A DNA stretch of 64,000 bases from Anaerolineales bacterium (GCA_030583885.1 CP129480.1:2854714-2918713); one strand, 5' to 3'; positions 1 to 7,626 are shown, counted from the stretch's first letter. Notes: a model not told the origin generated them from the sequence alone. Numbers and translations: made by a program.

Positions 1-480
1 TATCGAGGAACCTGGCGTCTCCAGCCCCGGCGCAGACGGTACACACGACGGCATCTGCACCCAGACATGGATCGGCTGTTTCTGGGCCTCGTCCACCATC
101 AACTTCACGCCTTCAAGACCGAAGATATTGGCGATCTCATGCGGGTCGATGAACATGCCTGTCGTACCGCGCACCGCCACCGCACGGACAAATTCTGTTA
201 CCGTGACCATGCCTGATTCAACATGCATATGACCATCCAGCAAACCGGGCACAAGGTAACGCCCCGCGGCTTCGATCACCTTCGTCTTTTTGCCAATGGC
301 ATGCCCCGCATCCCGCCCGACAAACGCGATGCGGCCCTGCACAATGGCGACATCGATATTTGGAATGATCTCGCCAGACTGTACGCATACCCATTTCCCG
401 CCCCGCAGGACAAGATCGGCGTGTGCGCGCCCCATTGCAACGTCAACGAGAGCGGCAGTCAATTTTGTGGATGATGTCAT
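1..480 (-). CDS. ade: Adenine deaminase, N-terminal part (cut by window edge)
   Basis: Converts adenine to hypoxanthine and ammonia in purine salvage; cytosolic metal-dependent amidohydrolase. The 160 visible codons start at ATG 480-478 with a GGAG ribosome site seven bases or so upstream and stay open to base 1. Visible family marks are the LVPGLLDGHMHVESGMV segment (the HxH metal ligands), the RGTTGMFIDPHEIANI segment and PSCVPSAP, all typical of Ade rather than of other amidohydrolases. The C-terminal two thirds, with the remaining metal and catalytic residues, lies outside the window. It is the last gene seen of a minus-strand operon with 8-oxoguanine deaminase and the cyclase-like gene; the gap to the latter is 39 bases. 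Confidence 0.88.
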   Translation of the reverse strand, partial: MTSSTKLTAALVDVAMGRAHADLVLRGGKWVCVQSGEIIPNIDVAIVQGRIAFVGRDAGHAIGKKTKVIEAAGRYLVPGLLDGHMHVESGMVTVTEFVRAVAVRGTTGMFIDPHEIANIFGLEGVKLMVDEAQKQPIHVWVQMPSCVPSAPGLETPGSSI

Positions 481-519
481 AAAATCTCCGTTTCACAGTC
501 AGTGCGGATAGTACATCAA

Positions 520-2409
520 CTAGAATATTTGAGGTGCTATTAACAGATTGGTAGGCTCATTTTCTCTTGTTTTGATATTAAATTCGGTAGACAGCACTGC
601 CGCAAAGTCTCTTCCATTTGCTATTTGTGTCAATGTGCGGAGATTTAACGGATTGGTTAAATAACTAGCTGCGCCCCAAGTTCCAATACTATGTATTCCT
701 GCCAAGATATAACCAAAACCTCTTTGATTCTTGCGCCTAAATCTTCCAATAAGCGAATAGTCAGACGGTGACGGTGATTGCAAATCCATCGGCGAATGAA
801 TCTGTTCTCCGGTGGGCAAATAAAGTAAATGCGGGCTTATTCTATCTTGATATGAAAATTCAACAGGAAACCGAATGCCGCGCAAATACTCCTTGAGATT
901 TGGAGAAATGGATCGTGCACAAATATAAACAATATGGCCATGCCATTCTTCGATTTTCTCCTCCTCGCCACTTGGGAACCAGTCGTGTAAAGATACATCA
1001 CCCAGCTGGAAATTATGCAACTCAGAATCCACCCCGTATTCCTTCAAAAAAGCCTCTACGGCACGAAATGCCTTTACATCTTCATGATACACTAGAGGGA
1101 AATTTGGATTTGGTCCGCTTCGTAATGGATAAATGATTTTATACGGTTTACTGTCCAAGCACCAAATTTGCTCTATTAGGCTCGGGCTGTTTGCCTCATC
1201 AATCTCCTGTTGTTTACACACATCAGTATAGGATTGGGACAATTCCCAGCTTTTCCAAAATCGACTTGCCAAATAATCCAAAAGAGTTTGATGCTCAATA
1301 GTGTTACCGTCAAGTAATAACGCCGCCCATTCCTCTAATTTATAAGGAGATCCCCCATCAATAGTATTGGTATCCCACTTTATGATACCAATATGTGCAA
1401 CCGAATCAGTCATCTCCTCATTTAACAGGATTACCCCATTGAAAATAGGTGGTTCAGCGTAAAATCGAACGTCAATGGATTTCTTAGAGTCTCTCCATTT
1501 ATCACTTTCCATTATTTCCTTTACGGTTGCTTTGATTTTTTCAGATTTCAACCAAGGGCTAGAAGAATGATCTTGCTTTTGTTTTTCTATAAACTTATTT
1601 CGATTGTACTGTTGTTCATCTGTTTTTTCGGTCAACCAGTTTCGAACCAAAATCTTTACTTCAATACCCGAGAGTTTAAAACCCAGAAAATCATGTAATC
1701 GTTCATTTGTATATCCAAAATATAGTAATTTATTAAATTTTCTTTGGGCGAGCATCTTCACTATCCAATCTCGAAGCTGCTTTGAATCAAGGTCATTCAT
1801 CTGGATTTGGCAGGATGATGTTCCATGATCAAGCACGTAACATTGCCCAAAAGGAATATCCGAGTTATTTGCGGTACACCTCAATTTTAATTCTTTTGAA
1901 AGCCACCGAAAAACTTCATTTGTTAGAACAATTTTTCCTGCTTTTCCAATTATTTTTTCGTGTTTAAATAATTCGTTTAAAGCATCACCTCCCAAATCTC
2001 CAGATGTCCTCTCATTATTCACTATATTGCCCGCATGGCAGACTATTCTGACGAATATATCCGTATCATTTGGCAATTTATTCAATTTACCTTTCGCACG
2101 ATTGAAGTAATGGACCAACTGAAGAATACGATCCGCAAATAAAATCATTTCATCAGAACCCTTACTAATATCAAACAAAAAACCTTCCCCATCTCCCTGA
2201 CGCGTCATCTTCCAGCTGCCCCTAGCTGGCAATTGAGCCTCTGCCATTGAAAGGAAAGCCGATCTCGTAAGACTAACATCTTGGTCGTTATCTTTAATTC
2301 TAGAATGTTTGGCAATATCAATTGACACGATCCCAAGGTATTGCACGCCTTTCTTGAGTCCGTACAAAGTAACTTTGTTTTTACGGGACACTTCTTCTCC
2401 TTCCTTCAC
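520..2409 (-). CDS. Three-domain protein: class III nucleotide-cyclase-like + PLD-like + unknown sensor-like C-terminus
   Basis: 629 codons from GTG 2409; a second GTG at 2391 is probably the real start because AAGGAGAAG lies directly before it. Residues about 22-175 look like a class III adenylate/guanylate cyclase homology domain: SIDIAKHS (metal Asp31), WKMTRQGDGEGFLF (Lys67, metal Asp73), RIVCHAGNI, and DLGGDALNELFKHEK (Asn145; the usual transition-state Arg is not evident). Residues about 208-390 (LLYFGYTNERL, RFYAEPPIFNGVIL) resemble a PLD-like fold without clear HKD motifs. Residues about 420-610 form a third globular domain with IVYICARSISP, SPMD, DYSLIGRF and AGIHSIGTWGAA. No signal peptide or membrane helix. 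The gene is visibly AT-richer than both neighbours and sits between two purine deaminases with gaps of 13 and 39 bases. A signalling or antiphage role is inference; activity is unproven. Confidence 0.7.
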   Translation of the reverse strand: MKEGEEVSRKNKVTLYGLKKGVQYLGIVSIDIAKHSRIKDNDQDVSLTRSAFLSMAEAQLPARGSWKMTRQGDGEGFLFDISKGSDEMILFADRILQLVHYFNRAKGKLNKLPNDTDIFVRIVCHAGNIVNNERTSGDLGGDALNELFKHEKIIGKAGKIVLTNEVFRWLSKELKLRCTANNSDIPFGQCYVLDHGTSSCQIQMNDLDSKQLRDWIVKMLAQRKFNKLLYFGYTNERLHDFLGFKLSGIEVKILVRNWLTEKTDEQQYNRNKFIEKQKQDHSSSPWLKSEKIKATVKEIMESDKWRDSKKSIDVRFYAEPPIFNGVILLNEEMTDSVAHIGIIKWDTNTIDGGSPYKLEEWAALLLDGNTIEHQTLLDYLASRFWKSWELSQSYTDVCKQQEIDEANSPSLIEQIWCLDSKPYKIIYPLRSGPNPNFPLVYHEDVKAFRAVEAFLKEYGVDSELHNFQLGDVSLHDWFPSGEEEKIEEWHGHIVYICARSISPNLKEYLRGIRFPVEFSYQDRISPHLLYLPTGEQIHSPMDLQSPSPSDYSLIGRFRRKNQRGFGYILAGIHSIGTWGAASYLTNPLNLRTLTQIANGRDFAAVLSTEFNIKTRENEPTNLLIAPQIF

Positions 2410-2422
2410 AAAAGAACCAAAA

Positions 2423-3808
2423 TTAACTTACCAGAGACAATAAGGCTTTGGCGCGTCTATTATGCTTCTCGATCAACTTTCCTTGATCAACCGTCATCAG
2501 CCGGCCTTCCTTGACGACGAACTTTCCATTCACAACCGTGTAATCCACGTTCATGGACTGGCCGAACACGGTCGCAGAGACCGGGTCGTGCATGCCGGCA
2601 TAGCCAAGCCTATTCAAGTTGACCGCAAAAAAGTCGGCGCACTTTCCGGGTTCCAGACTGCCGATATCGGTTCGTCCAAGAACCGCCGCGCCGCCGCGCG
2701 TGCCAAGATGCAGGGCTTCGCGGGCAGTCATCAATTTTCTATCTGGATCGTTCGAAAGGGAATAGCCCGTTAATCCATCATTGACACGGGAGAGCAGCAT
2801 CGCGTTGCGGACTTCCGCCAGCAGGTGCGAGCCATCGTTGGAAGCAGAGCCATCCACGCCCAGACCCACATTCACACCTGCTTTTCGGTATTCCTTCACC
2901 GGGGCAATCCCCGACGCCAGCCGCATGTTCGACGCCGGACAATGCGCCACGCCGCAATTGTGTTTTGCAAAGACCTGAATTTCCTCATCGTTGACCCAAA
3001 TCGCATGGGCAAACCACACATCCTCGCCGACCCAGTCCACTTCCTGCATGTAGCCGACGGGGCGACGACCGAACATCTGCATACAGAATTGTTCTTCATC
3101 TTCAGTTTCAGCAAGATGCGTATGGAGGTGCACGCCGTATTCCCGCGCCAGTTTCGCAGACTGCTTCATCAAATCTGATGTGACGCTGAACGGCGAACAT
3201 GGCGCGAGGACAATTTGCGTCATCGCGCCGGGCTTGGGGTCGTGAAATTTCTCGATGAGCCGCTGTGAGTCTTTTAGGATGTTCTCTTCGGTATCCACCA
3301 CGCTGTCGGGCGGGAGTCCGCCTTTGGATTCACCGAGGCTCATCGAACCACGGGAAGCATGCAGCCTCACCCCCACTTCAAGAGCGGCAGCAATTTCATC
3401 GTCCAGTTTCGAGGCGTTGGGATAGAGGTAGAGATGATCCGATGCGGTGGTGCATCCCGAAAGGGCAAGTTCCGCCAGCGCGGTCTGGGTCGAGATGAAA
3501 ATATCTTCGGGCTGGATTTTCGCCCAGATGGGATAGAGCGTTTTGAGCCAGTTGAAAAGGTTGGCGTCCTGTGCGGCAGGGACGGCGCGCGTGAGGGTCT
3601 GATAGAAGTGATGGTGCGTGTTGACCAACCCCGGTAGGAGGACATGACCTTTCAGGTCGAGGACTTCATCGGCAGTGGGGGGAAGTTTGGTTGTCTCATC
3701 CACCTGCTCGATAAAGCCATCCCGAACAAAAAGACCACCCTCGGGAATCTCCCGCTGATGGTCGTCCATGGTGACGATATGGGCATTTTTGATGAGGAGG
3801 GTGGGCAT
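2423..3808 (-). CDS. 8-oxoguanine deaminase (amidohydrolase)
   Basis: Predicted to deaminate 8-oxoguanine to urate, a purine clean-up and salvage step in the cytosol. ATG 3808 is chosen over the in-frame TTG at 3814 (461 aa, usual family length). TIM-barrel amidohydrolase marks: LLPGLVNTHHHFYQTLTRA (HxH), LHTHLAETEDEE, HAIWVNDEEI, GVAHCPASNMRLASG and GLGVDGSASNDGSHL (metal Asp). This combination is that of the atrazine-chlorohydrolase-like branch that holds 8-oxoguanine deaminases; a guanine or cytosine-type deaminase of the same branch is the alternative. First gene of the minus operon, with its own promoter and palindrome upstream. The company of adenine deaminase supports a purine substrate. 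Confidence 0.8.
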   Translation of the reverse strand: MPTLLIKNAHIVTMDDHQREIPEGGLFVRDGFIEQVDETTKLPPTADEVLDLKGHVLLPGLVNTHHHFYQTLTRAVPAAQDANLFNWLKTLYPIWAKIQPEDIFISTQTALAELALSGCTTASDHLYLYPNASKLDDEIAAALEVGVRLHASRGSMSLGESKGGLPPDSVVDTEENILKDSQRLIEKFHDPKPGAMTQIVLAPCSPFSVTSDLMKQSAKLAREYGVHLHTHLAETEDEEQFCMQMFGRRPVGYMQEVDWVGEDVWFAHAIWVNDEEIQVFAKHNCGVAHCPASNMRLASGIAPVKEYRKAGVNVGLGVDGSASNDGSHLLAEVRNAMLLSRVNDGLTGYSLSNDPDRKLMTAREALHLGTRGGAAVLGRTDIGSLEPGKCADFFAVNLNRLGYAGMHDPVSATVFGQSMNVDYTVVNGKFVVKEGRLMTVDQGKLIEKHNRRAKALLSLVS

Positions 3809-3887
3809 TTGCAATTGGCTTTCAGCGAATTAACTATTAGAAGTGTCGATTAGCAGTTAATAAGCGACCTGTGGAGCACAGTCAAAT

Positions 3888-3898
3888 TTGTCTGACAA
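3888..3898. promoter_or_regulatory. Palindromic operator candidate (GntR/FadR type)
   Basis: TTGTCTGACAA is a perfect 5-1-5 palindrome and fits the TNGTNNNACNA consensus of FadR-subfamily GntR repressors. It covers the predicted transcription start of the purine operon, the expected place for a repressor site. No GntR gene lies in the window. Confidence 0.45.
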
Positions 3899-3903
3899 CT
3901 TAT

Positions 3904-3932
3904 AGTTTAGCAAAAAAGGGGAAGGATGTCAA
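3904..3932 (-). promoter_or_regulatory. Sigma-70-type promoter of the purine deaminase operon
   Basis: On the minus strand TTGACA (3932-3927) is followed by a 17-base spacer and TAAACT (3909-3904). This predicts a start near 3897 and a 5' leader of roughly 90 bases before ATG 3808. No purine riboswitch fold was recognised in that leader. Confidence 0.65.
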
Positions 3933-3995
3933 ATAGACAAATGTAATATATCTCGACGGCAAGTGTAACTTTGATGAACTCAACCCGTTCATGTA

Positions 3996-4024
3996 TTGAA
4001 TTTCGGGTTATTTTGATGTATAGT
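3996..4024 (+). promoter_or_regulatory. Promoter of the tRNA-like RNA / 501-aa gene
   Basis: TTGAAT (3996-4001), a 17-base spacer and TATAGT (4019-4024) predict a start near 4031. The transcript would contain two hairpins, the tRNA-like fold and a terminator before the downstream reading frame. Confidence 0.55.
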
Positions 4025-4112
4025 GAAAGCAGGAGCTATTTTCACAGATATGCAGCAATGTGCATCTGTGCTGGTAGAAGTCGAAAACAGCAAAGGACTG
4101 CTATCGACAGAG

Positions 4113-4184
4113 CATGTGGTAGCCTAAATGGGAAGGCGTTACCTCACGAGGTAAAGGTTATGGGTTCGAGTCCCATCCACTTCA
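4113..4184 (+). tRNA. tRNA-like cloverleaf, possibly degenerate tRNA-Val(CAC)
   Basis: D arm GCCT/AGGC (4122-4125/4134-4137) with GGG in its 8-base loop, anticodon stem TTACC/GGTAA (4139-4143/4150-4154), a 5-base variable loop, and a T arm ATGGG/CCCAT with loop TTCGAGT (4160-4176) all pair perfectly. Two things are wrong for a working tRNA: the anticodon loop has only six bases (TCACGA; would read CAC if base 32 is missing), and the acceptor stem 4113-4119/4177-4183 has mismatches at pairs 1 and 3. No CCA is encoded. It is either a decaying tRNA gene, perhaps left from integration, or a tRNA mimic. Confidence 0.5.
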
Positions 4185-4216
4185 CACCTTGCCCGTTCGG
4201 CGGGCAAGGTGTTTTT
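4184..4216 (+). terminator. Rho-independent terminator / attenuator
   Basis: A perfect 12-bp stem (4184-4195 with 4201-4212), loop TTCGG and a T-run at 4212-4216. It begins at the last base of the tRNA-like fold and ends 14 bases before the next start codon, so the downstream gene needs read-through or antitermination. Confidence 0.85.
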
Positions 4217-4230
4217 GAAAGCGAGACGGC

Positions 4231-5736
4231 ATGCTAATTTTCGTCCAGTTTCCAATTGCGGATATACGGCGATTTGTGAAAACGAAAACAGGACAATTGC
4301 CCTCACCTCTTTGGCCGTCTCCAAAACCATATCAGGAATTCATTAGGTCTTTCGGAATGGTCAGAAAAAGAGGGAAAGGTGGCATTCAAGGCTGGATCGG
4401 GGAAAATGAAATTTGCGATGCAAAGCACGCCATAAAAATCGAAAAACCAATACCATACAGCCCCTCGAATGGAGTGACAGAGAACAATCCCAAAATCAGC
4501 CTGAGGTGTAAATCTCGGCATTTTTACTTTGATGGCATGGCGGTTGCAAAATTTGAGCTGATATTTGTAACTAAGCCAACAAATATCAGCCTTTCACCAA
4601 AGGCATTTCAGACCTTGATGATGGAATTCTTCAAAACGCCAATTGAGATTGCCACTCCTCCGGACCCGCGCATCCTTCCATCAATTGGTTCGAACCCACA
4701 ATCAAAAACAAAACGATTGCCAAGCAAAATCGTCCCACTCGAAAATCTTGGAAGACATCTCGCCACACTTTACCTTTCATCGACCACAAAAAAATCCTGC
4801 TTGAAGGACATGGATAATTATTGGGCGATGGCAGGCGAACCCATATTCTGGGTCGAATTCAATGCAGGAGAAAAATTACCAACCCCTTTAAATTCGCGCC
4901 TGATCAATTCGCCAATGGAAGACGAAATCACCCTTTATCATTGGGACGTATCACCACAAAAAAATCTAGTAAAAAATGTATGGATGGCCAAATGCCTTAC
5001 AACCCTCCCGGCCAGCAAACAAACAAGCCGTACTGCCAGAATCATATTAACAAGATTAAATGCCGAGCAGGAAACGCTTTGGACCGTACTGAAATTAATC
5101 GAAACGGGAAGCATAGGTCGAAATAATGGAGAGGAGAACACACAGGCTTTGAGTTATCTCCAATACTATTTCAACGAAGCTACTCGACGAATCTTCAAGC
5201 TTCAAAAATCCTCCGACAAATACTTTGAACCAAATGAAATTGGTTCCCTCATACGGGATTCGCTGGAGGATATAAATCCAGGACGCCATGACGCCTTGCA
5301 GCAAAAAATAAAACTGCTTGAGATCAGGCCACAGGTGGCAAAAAAAGTCCGCGACTATATCACCCAGATATTCATAACGGAGAACTATATGAGAGACGTC
5401 TATAAAGTTGGCCAAGCCGGTGCAGTCGGACCAGGCGCACAGGCAAATAATATTACTTTCCAAAATTCCTCGGATACAAATGAATCGATCATTGAAATGG
5501 CAAAGCTGGCGGAGGAATTAAAAAAACTTCGCGAGCAAATGGAGCTACTCTCCAATCATTCAGAGCATGTTGAAGAAATTGAAAAAATAAAAGCTGCGGA
5601 AAATGCAGCAAACGATGGTGACAAATCCAAGGCGCTTCAAACACTTCAACACATTGGAACTTGGGTGCTTAACATCGCAGAGGACATTGGAGCATCGCTG
5701 GTAATAGCTGCAATAAAAAGTACTCTGAAAGTGTAA
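4231..5736 (+). CDS. Uncharacterised 501-aa protein with coiled coil and hydrophobic C-terminal helix
   Basis: I do not recognise the family as a whole. The N-terminal part opens with FVQFPIADIRRFV and contains WIGENEIC (about residues 1-85), followed by a region that looks structured but carries no known catalytic motif. Around residue 390 there is VYKVGQAGAVGPGAQ, a Gly/Ala linker, then a heptad-like coiled coil (about 415-455: EMAKLAEELKKLREQMELL), AAENAANDGDKSKAL, and a last hydrophobic or amphipathic helix (about 471-498). This C-terminal arrangement resembles one I have seen on many uncharacterised bacterial proteins, some near defence genes; that is recollection, not proof. ATG 4231 has only a weak ribosome site (GCGAG). 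The gene is AT-richer than its surroundings and follows the tRNA-like RNA and terminator directly. Downstream there is no co-oriented partner. Confidence 0.6.
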   Translation: MLIFVQFPIADIRRFVKTKTGQLPSPLWPSPKPYQEFIRSFGMVRKRGKGGIQGWIGENEICDAKHAIKIEKPIPYSPSNGVTENNPKISLRCKSRHFYFDGMAVAKFELIFVTKPTNISLSPKAFQTLMMEFFKTPIEIATPPDPRILPSIGSNPQSKTKRLPSKIVPLENLGRHLATLYLSSTTKKSCLKDMDNYWAMAGEPIFWVEFNAGEKLPTPLNSRLINSPMEDEITLYHWDVSPQKNLVKNVWMAKCLTTLPASKQTSRTARIILTRLNAEQETLWTVLKLIETGSIGRNNGEENTQALSYLQYYFNEATRRIFKLQKSSDKYFEPNEIGSLIRDSLEDINPGRHDALQQKIKLLEIRPQVAKKVRDYITQIFITENYMRDVYKVGQAGAVGPGAQANNITFQNSSDTNESIIEMAKLAEELKKLREQMELLSNHSEHVEEIEKIKAAENAANDGDKSKALQTLQHIGTWVLNIAEDIGASLVIAAIKSTLKV

Positions 5737-5756
5737 ATACGCCCAACCTCACAACA

Positions 5757-5884
5757 TCCCGGACTGCGGGAGGAATGTGCATTAAACTGAGGGCACAACA
5801 ATGTGGATTTATCAGTCGCACTTTAATCGCCGAATCTGTTTGTAAGGCAGCGGCCATTTTGTTTCCGGAAGAACTGGGGAAAAT
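5757..5884 (+). repeat. Duplicate of the RRM-gene promoter/leader, without its gene
   Basis: This stretch aligns base for base, with short gaps, to 7097-7220: a G+C hairpin, TGTGNNTTAAACTGA (-10 like), GGATTTATCAGTCG, CGCCGA, GGCCATTTTGTTTCC and GAACTGGGG. No RNA-binding reading frame follows it. The remainder of 5737-6140 shows no gene. Confidence 0.7.
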
Positions 5885-6140
5885 AATCACAAGCGGAACG
5901 TTCCTTCCAAAATGAAGTCGGCGGCCCGAGTTGTACCTGTGGACAGCCTTTGCACACGCACCCCCCACCCTGCTCGGGTTTCATAAGGTCCATTTGGTCC
6001 TGCTGTCGTATTCTGCCAGGTCAAAAGGCGATGATCCAAATAGACGAATGCAATTTATCAATAGGACAGGCATTCGCTGCGCTGGCGGCCCGCAAACTTT
6101 TCACCATTTTGCGGGCGGCATGGTTGTAAAATGCAGCCCT

Positions 6141-6923
6141 CTATCCGATGATCAACATCATGATTCCAAGTATTGAAAGCAGGAAATTTGCGATCAGATG
6201 TGCTGCAAAGGATGGCCAGATGCTTTTACTCTTATAGAAGATGAATGCAAAAAACAAACTCGCAACCAGCAAGGTCGGAAACAACCAAAATTGGAAGGTG
6301 TGATACAAGGCAAAAAGGGTGCCATTCATCACCCAACTCCAGGCTCCATACCGTGAGAGTTTGGGAAGCATCCAGGCCCGGAAATACAGTTCTTCGGTAA
6401 GGATGTTCAGCAATAGCGTAATTCCCATTAGGATCAAGATGCCATAATTTCCTCCCAAGGGCAATCCGGGAGACACGATGGACATATCCGCAGTCATCGG
6501 GTCAATGGCTGGGTTCAGGAAAAAGGGCATGTAGGCTGGAATGCCCAGGCCAAATACATCCATGAAGGGATGGACCAGGCTCTGGACCGTGATGGAAGCG
6601 AACAGACCGACAACCGCAATCAATATATATACTCCCCATTCCCTGCCGGAAAGTCTCTTCATACACATGCGTGTCCAGAGTGATATGCCCAGACTTTGCG
6701 CCTCTTTGTTTAACAAAAAGACGGCAAGGATCACAAAGATCAGGAGCATCACACTGGCAACAGAAGGCCAGGCGATCATGACCGGCAATCCCCCAGCCAC
6801 CAGTGCAGGCAGGGCGACGTGAAATCCAACATACGCGAAACCGCTTGGCAGAAAGACTGCAAACAGTAATTGAATCACGGACAATTGAGATGGTTTTTTC
6901 CAGTCAAAGGTATTGGCATTCAT
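6141..6923 (-). CDS. CPBP-family intramembrane metalloprotease (CAAX-protease-like)
   Basis: Polytopic inner-membrane protein of 260 aa with about seven hydrophobic segments. The start is ATG 6923 because GGAGG lies just upstream; an earlier in-frame codon at 6965 has no such site. Conserved motif 1, ILTEELYFRAWML, carries the EExxxR signature; motif 2 is FALYHTFQFW, motif 3 AAHLIANFLLS with the His. These are the catalytic marks of the Rce1/CPBP glutamate-protease group. In bacteria members mature bacteriocins, give self-immunity or are orphans; no peptide substrate gene is visible nearby. The gene lies between the two copies of the RRM leader and has its own divergent promoter region. Confidence 0.8.
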   Translation of the reverse strand: MNANTFDWKKPSQLSVIQLLFAVFLPSGFAYVGFHVALPALVAGGLPVMIAWPSVASVMLLIFVILAVFLLNKEAQSLGISLWTRMCMKRLSGREWGVYILIAVVGLFASITVQSLVHPFMDVFGLGIPAYMPFFLNPAIDPMTADMSIVSPGLPLGGNYGILILMGITLLLNILTEELYFRAWMLPKLSRYGAWSWVMNGTLFALYHTFQFWLFPTLLVASLFFAFIFYKSKSIWPSFAAHLIANFLLSILGIMMLIIG

Positions 6924-7096
6924 GATTCCTCCAATGAAGTGTGGCAATCCATAAAATAGTAGCAAGAATATCTGCCGGAGTCATGTGCCAAATGTCATCA
7001 AGGCTCTCTTTCATGTTCCAGTATTAATGTCCTGGTGACTGGGTCGGAATTTTGAGTGGCTGGAATTTCGACCTCGACCCTGCCTGCAAAATACTC

Positions 7097-7232
7097 ATCC
7101 GCCTGCCGGCGGAATATGTGTTACACTGAAAGCGCAATAAATTGGATCTATCAGTCGTACCTTGACCGCCGACCCTTTTTGTAGGGACGACGGTCATTTT
7201 GTTCCAGCCGAGCTGGAGAAGGAAGTCATAAA
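7097..7232 (+). promoter_or_regulatory. Promoter and structured leader of the RRM gene
   Basis: Contains the hairpin CCGCC-TGCC-GGCGG (7099-7112), a -10 like TACACT (7122-7127) and a leader of about 100 bases ending in GGAGAAGGA before ATG 7233. The sequence is conserved in the upstream duplicate at 5757-5884. In cyanobacteria RRM genes with such leaders are cold-regulated; the same here is inference. The rest of 6924-7232 holds no gene. Confidence 0.55.
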
Positions 7233-7493
7233 ATGGATATTCGAATTTACGTAGGCAACCTGAACAAGTCCACCACGGAGGAGGAGATCAAGACCCTCTT
7301 CGCAACCGCCGGAACCGTCTCTTCGGTGGAACTCGTCATGGACAAGGGCTCCGGCCTCTCGAAGGGCTTTGCATTTGTTGCCATGCCCGATCAAGCCGAG
7401 GCAGACAAGGCGATCAGCATGTTCAACGCCTATTCCCTGGGCGGCAACGAGCTCAAAGTCAACATCGCAAAACCCCGCGTCGAACACGCATAG
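7233..7493 (+). CDS. RRM-domain RNA-binding protein
   Basis: Small single-RRM protein (86 aa) that binds single-stranded RNA in the cytosol. RNP2 is IYVGNL (residues 5-10) and RNP1 is KGFAFVAM (about 44-51), with the betaalphabeta-betaalphabeta spacing of an RRM filling the whole chain and a short basic tail. Bacterial members of this group (cyanobacterial Rbp type) are often cold-induced. A strong ribosome site GGAGAAGGA precedes ATG 7233. It is monocistronic: a leader lies upstream and a terminator begins 22 bases after the stop. Confidence 0.92.
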   Translation: MDIRIYVGNLNKSTTEEEIKTLFATAGTVSSVELVMDKGSGLSKGFAFVAMPDQAEADKAISMFNAYSLGGNELKVNIAKPRVEHA

Positions 7494-7514
7494 TACACAG
7501 AAGTAGCGCACCAC

Positions 7515-7547
7515 AAAAACCCGCATTCCCTTGGCATGCGGGTTTTT
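7515..7547 (+). terminator. Terminator of the RRM gene
   Basis: AAAAACCCGCAT and ATGCGGGTTTTT pair around a short loop and end in a T-run; the A-run on the other side makes it usable in both directions. Confidence 0.85.
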
Positions 7548-7626
7548 ACTGGGATTTGACAGACTCTCAATAGAATTTGCCAGCATCTCTCCTGTATCCT
7601 TGGATCGAGGATAAGGAGGTGCAGGC

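Larger units (their letters stand above)
4031..4217 (+). ncRNA. Structured RNA with two 5' hairpins and a tRNA-like 3' domain
   Basis: Between a good promoter and a strong terminator lies about 185 bases with no reading frame of note. Hairpin 1 (4043-4070) pairs CACAGAT..GCA with TGC..ATCTGTG. Hairpin 2 (4080-4108) pairs GTCGA with TCGAC, with an inner AGCA/TGCT stem. A tRNA-like cloverleaf follows at 4113-4184. The arrangement could be a free small RNA or a leader that controls the 501-aa gene by attenuation. It is not a recognised family to me; it lacks clear features of tmRNA or a T-box. Confidence 0.5.

Noticed and set aside
3809..3897. Purine riboswitch in the leader of the deaminase operon
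   Set aside because: The conserved three-way junction and paired loops could not be found in the 90 bases.
4031..4217. YrlA (Y RNA-like) or tmRNA identity for the tRNA-like RNA
   Set aside because: No long end-pairing stem as expected for Y RNAs, no mRNA-like tag frame, and no Ro/Rsr or SmpB gene nearby.
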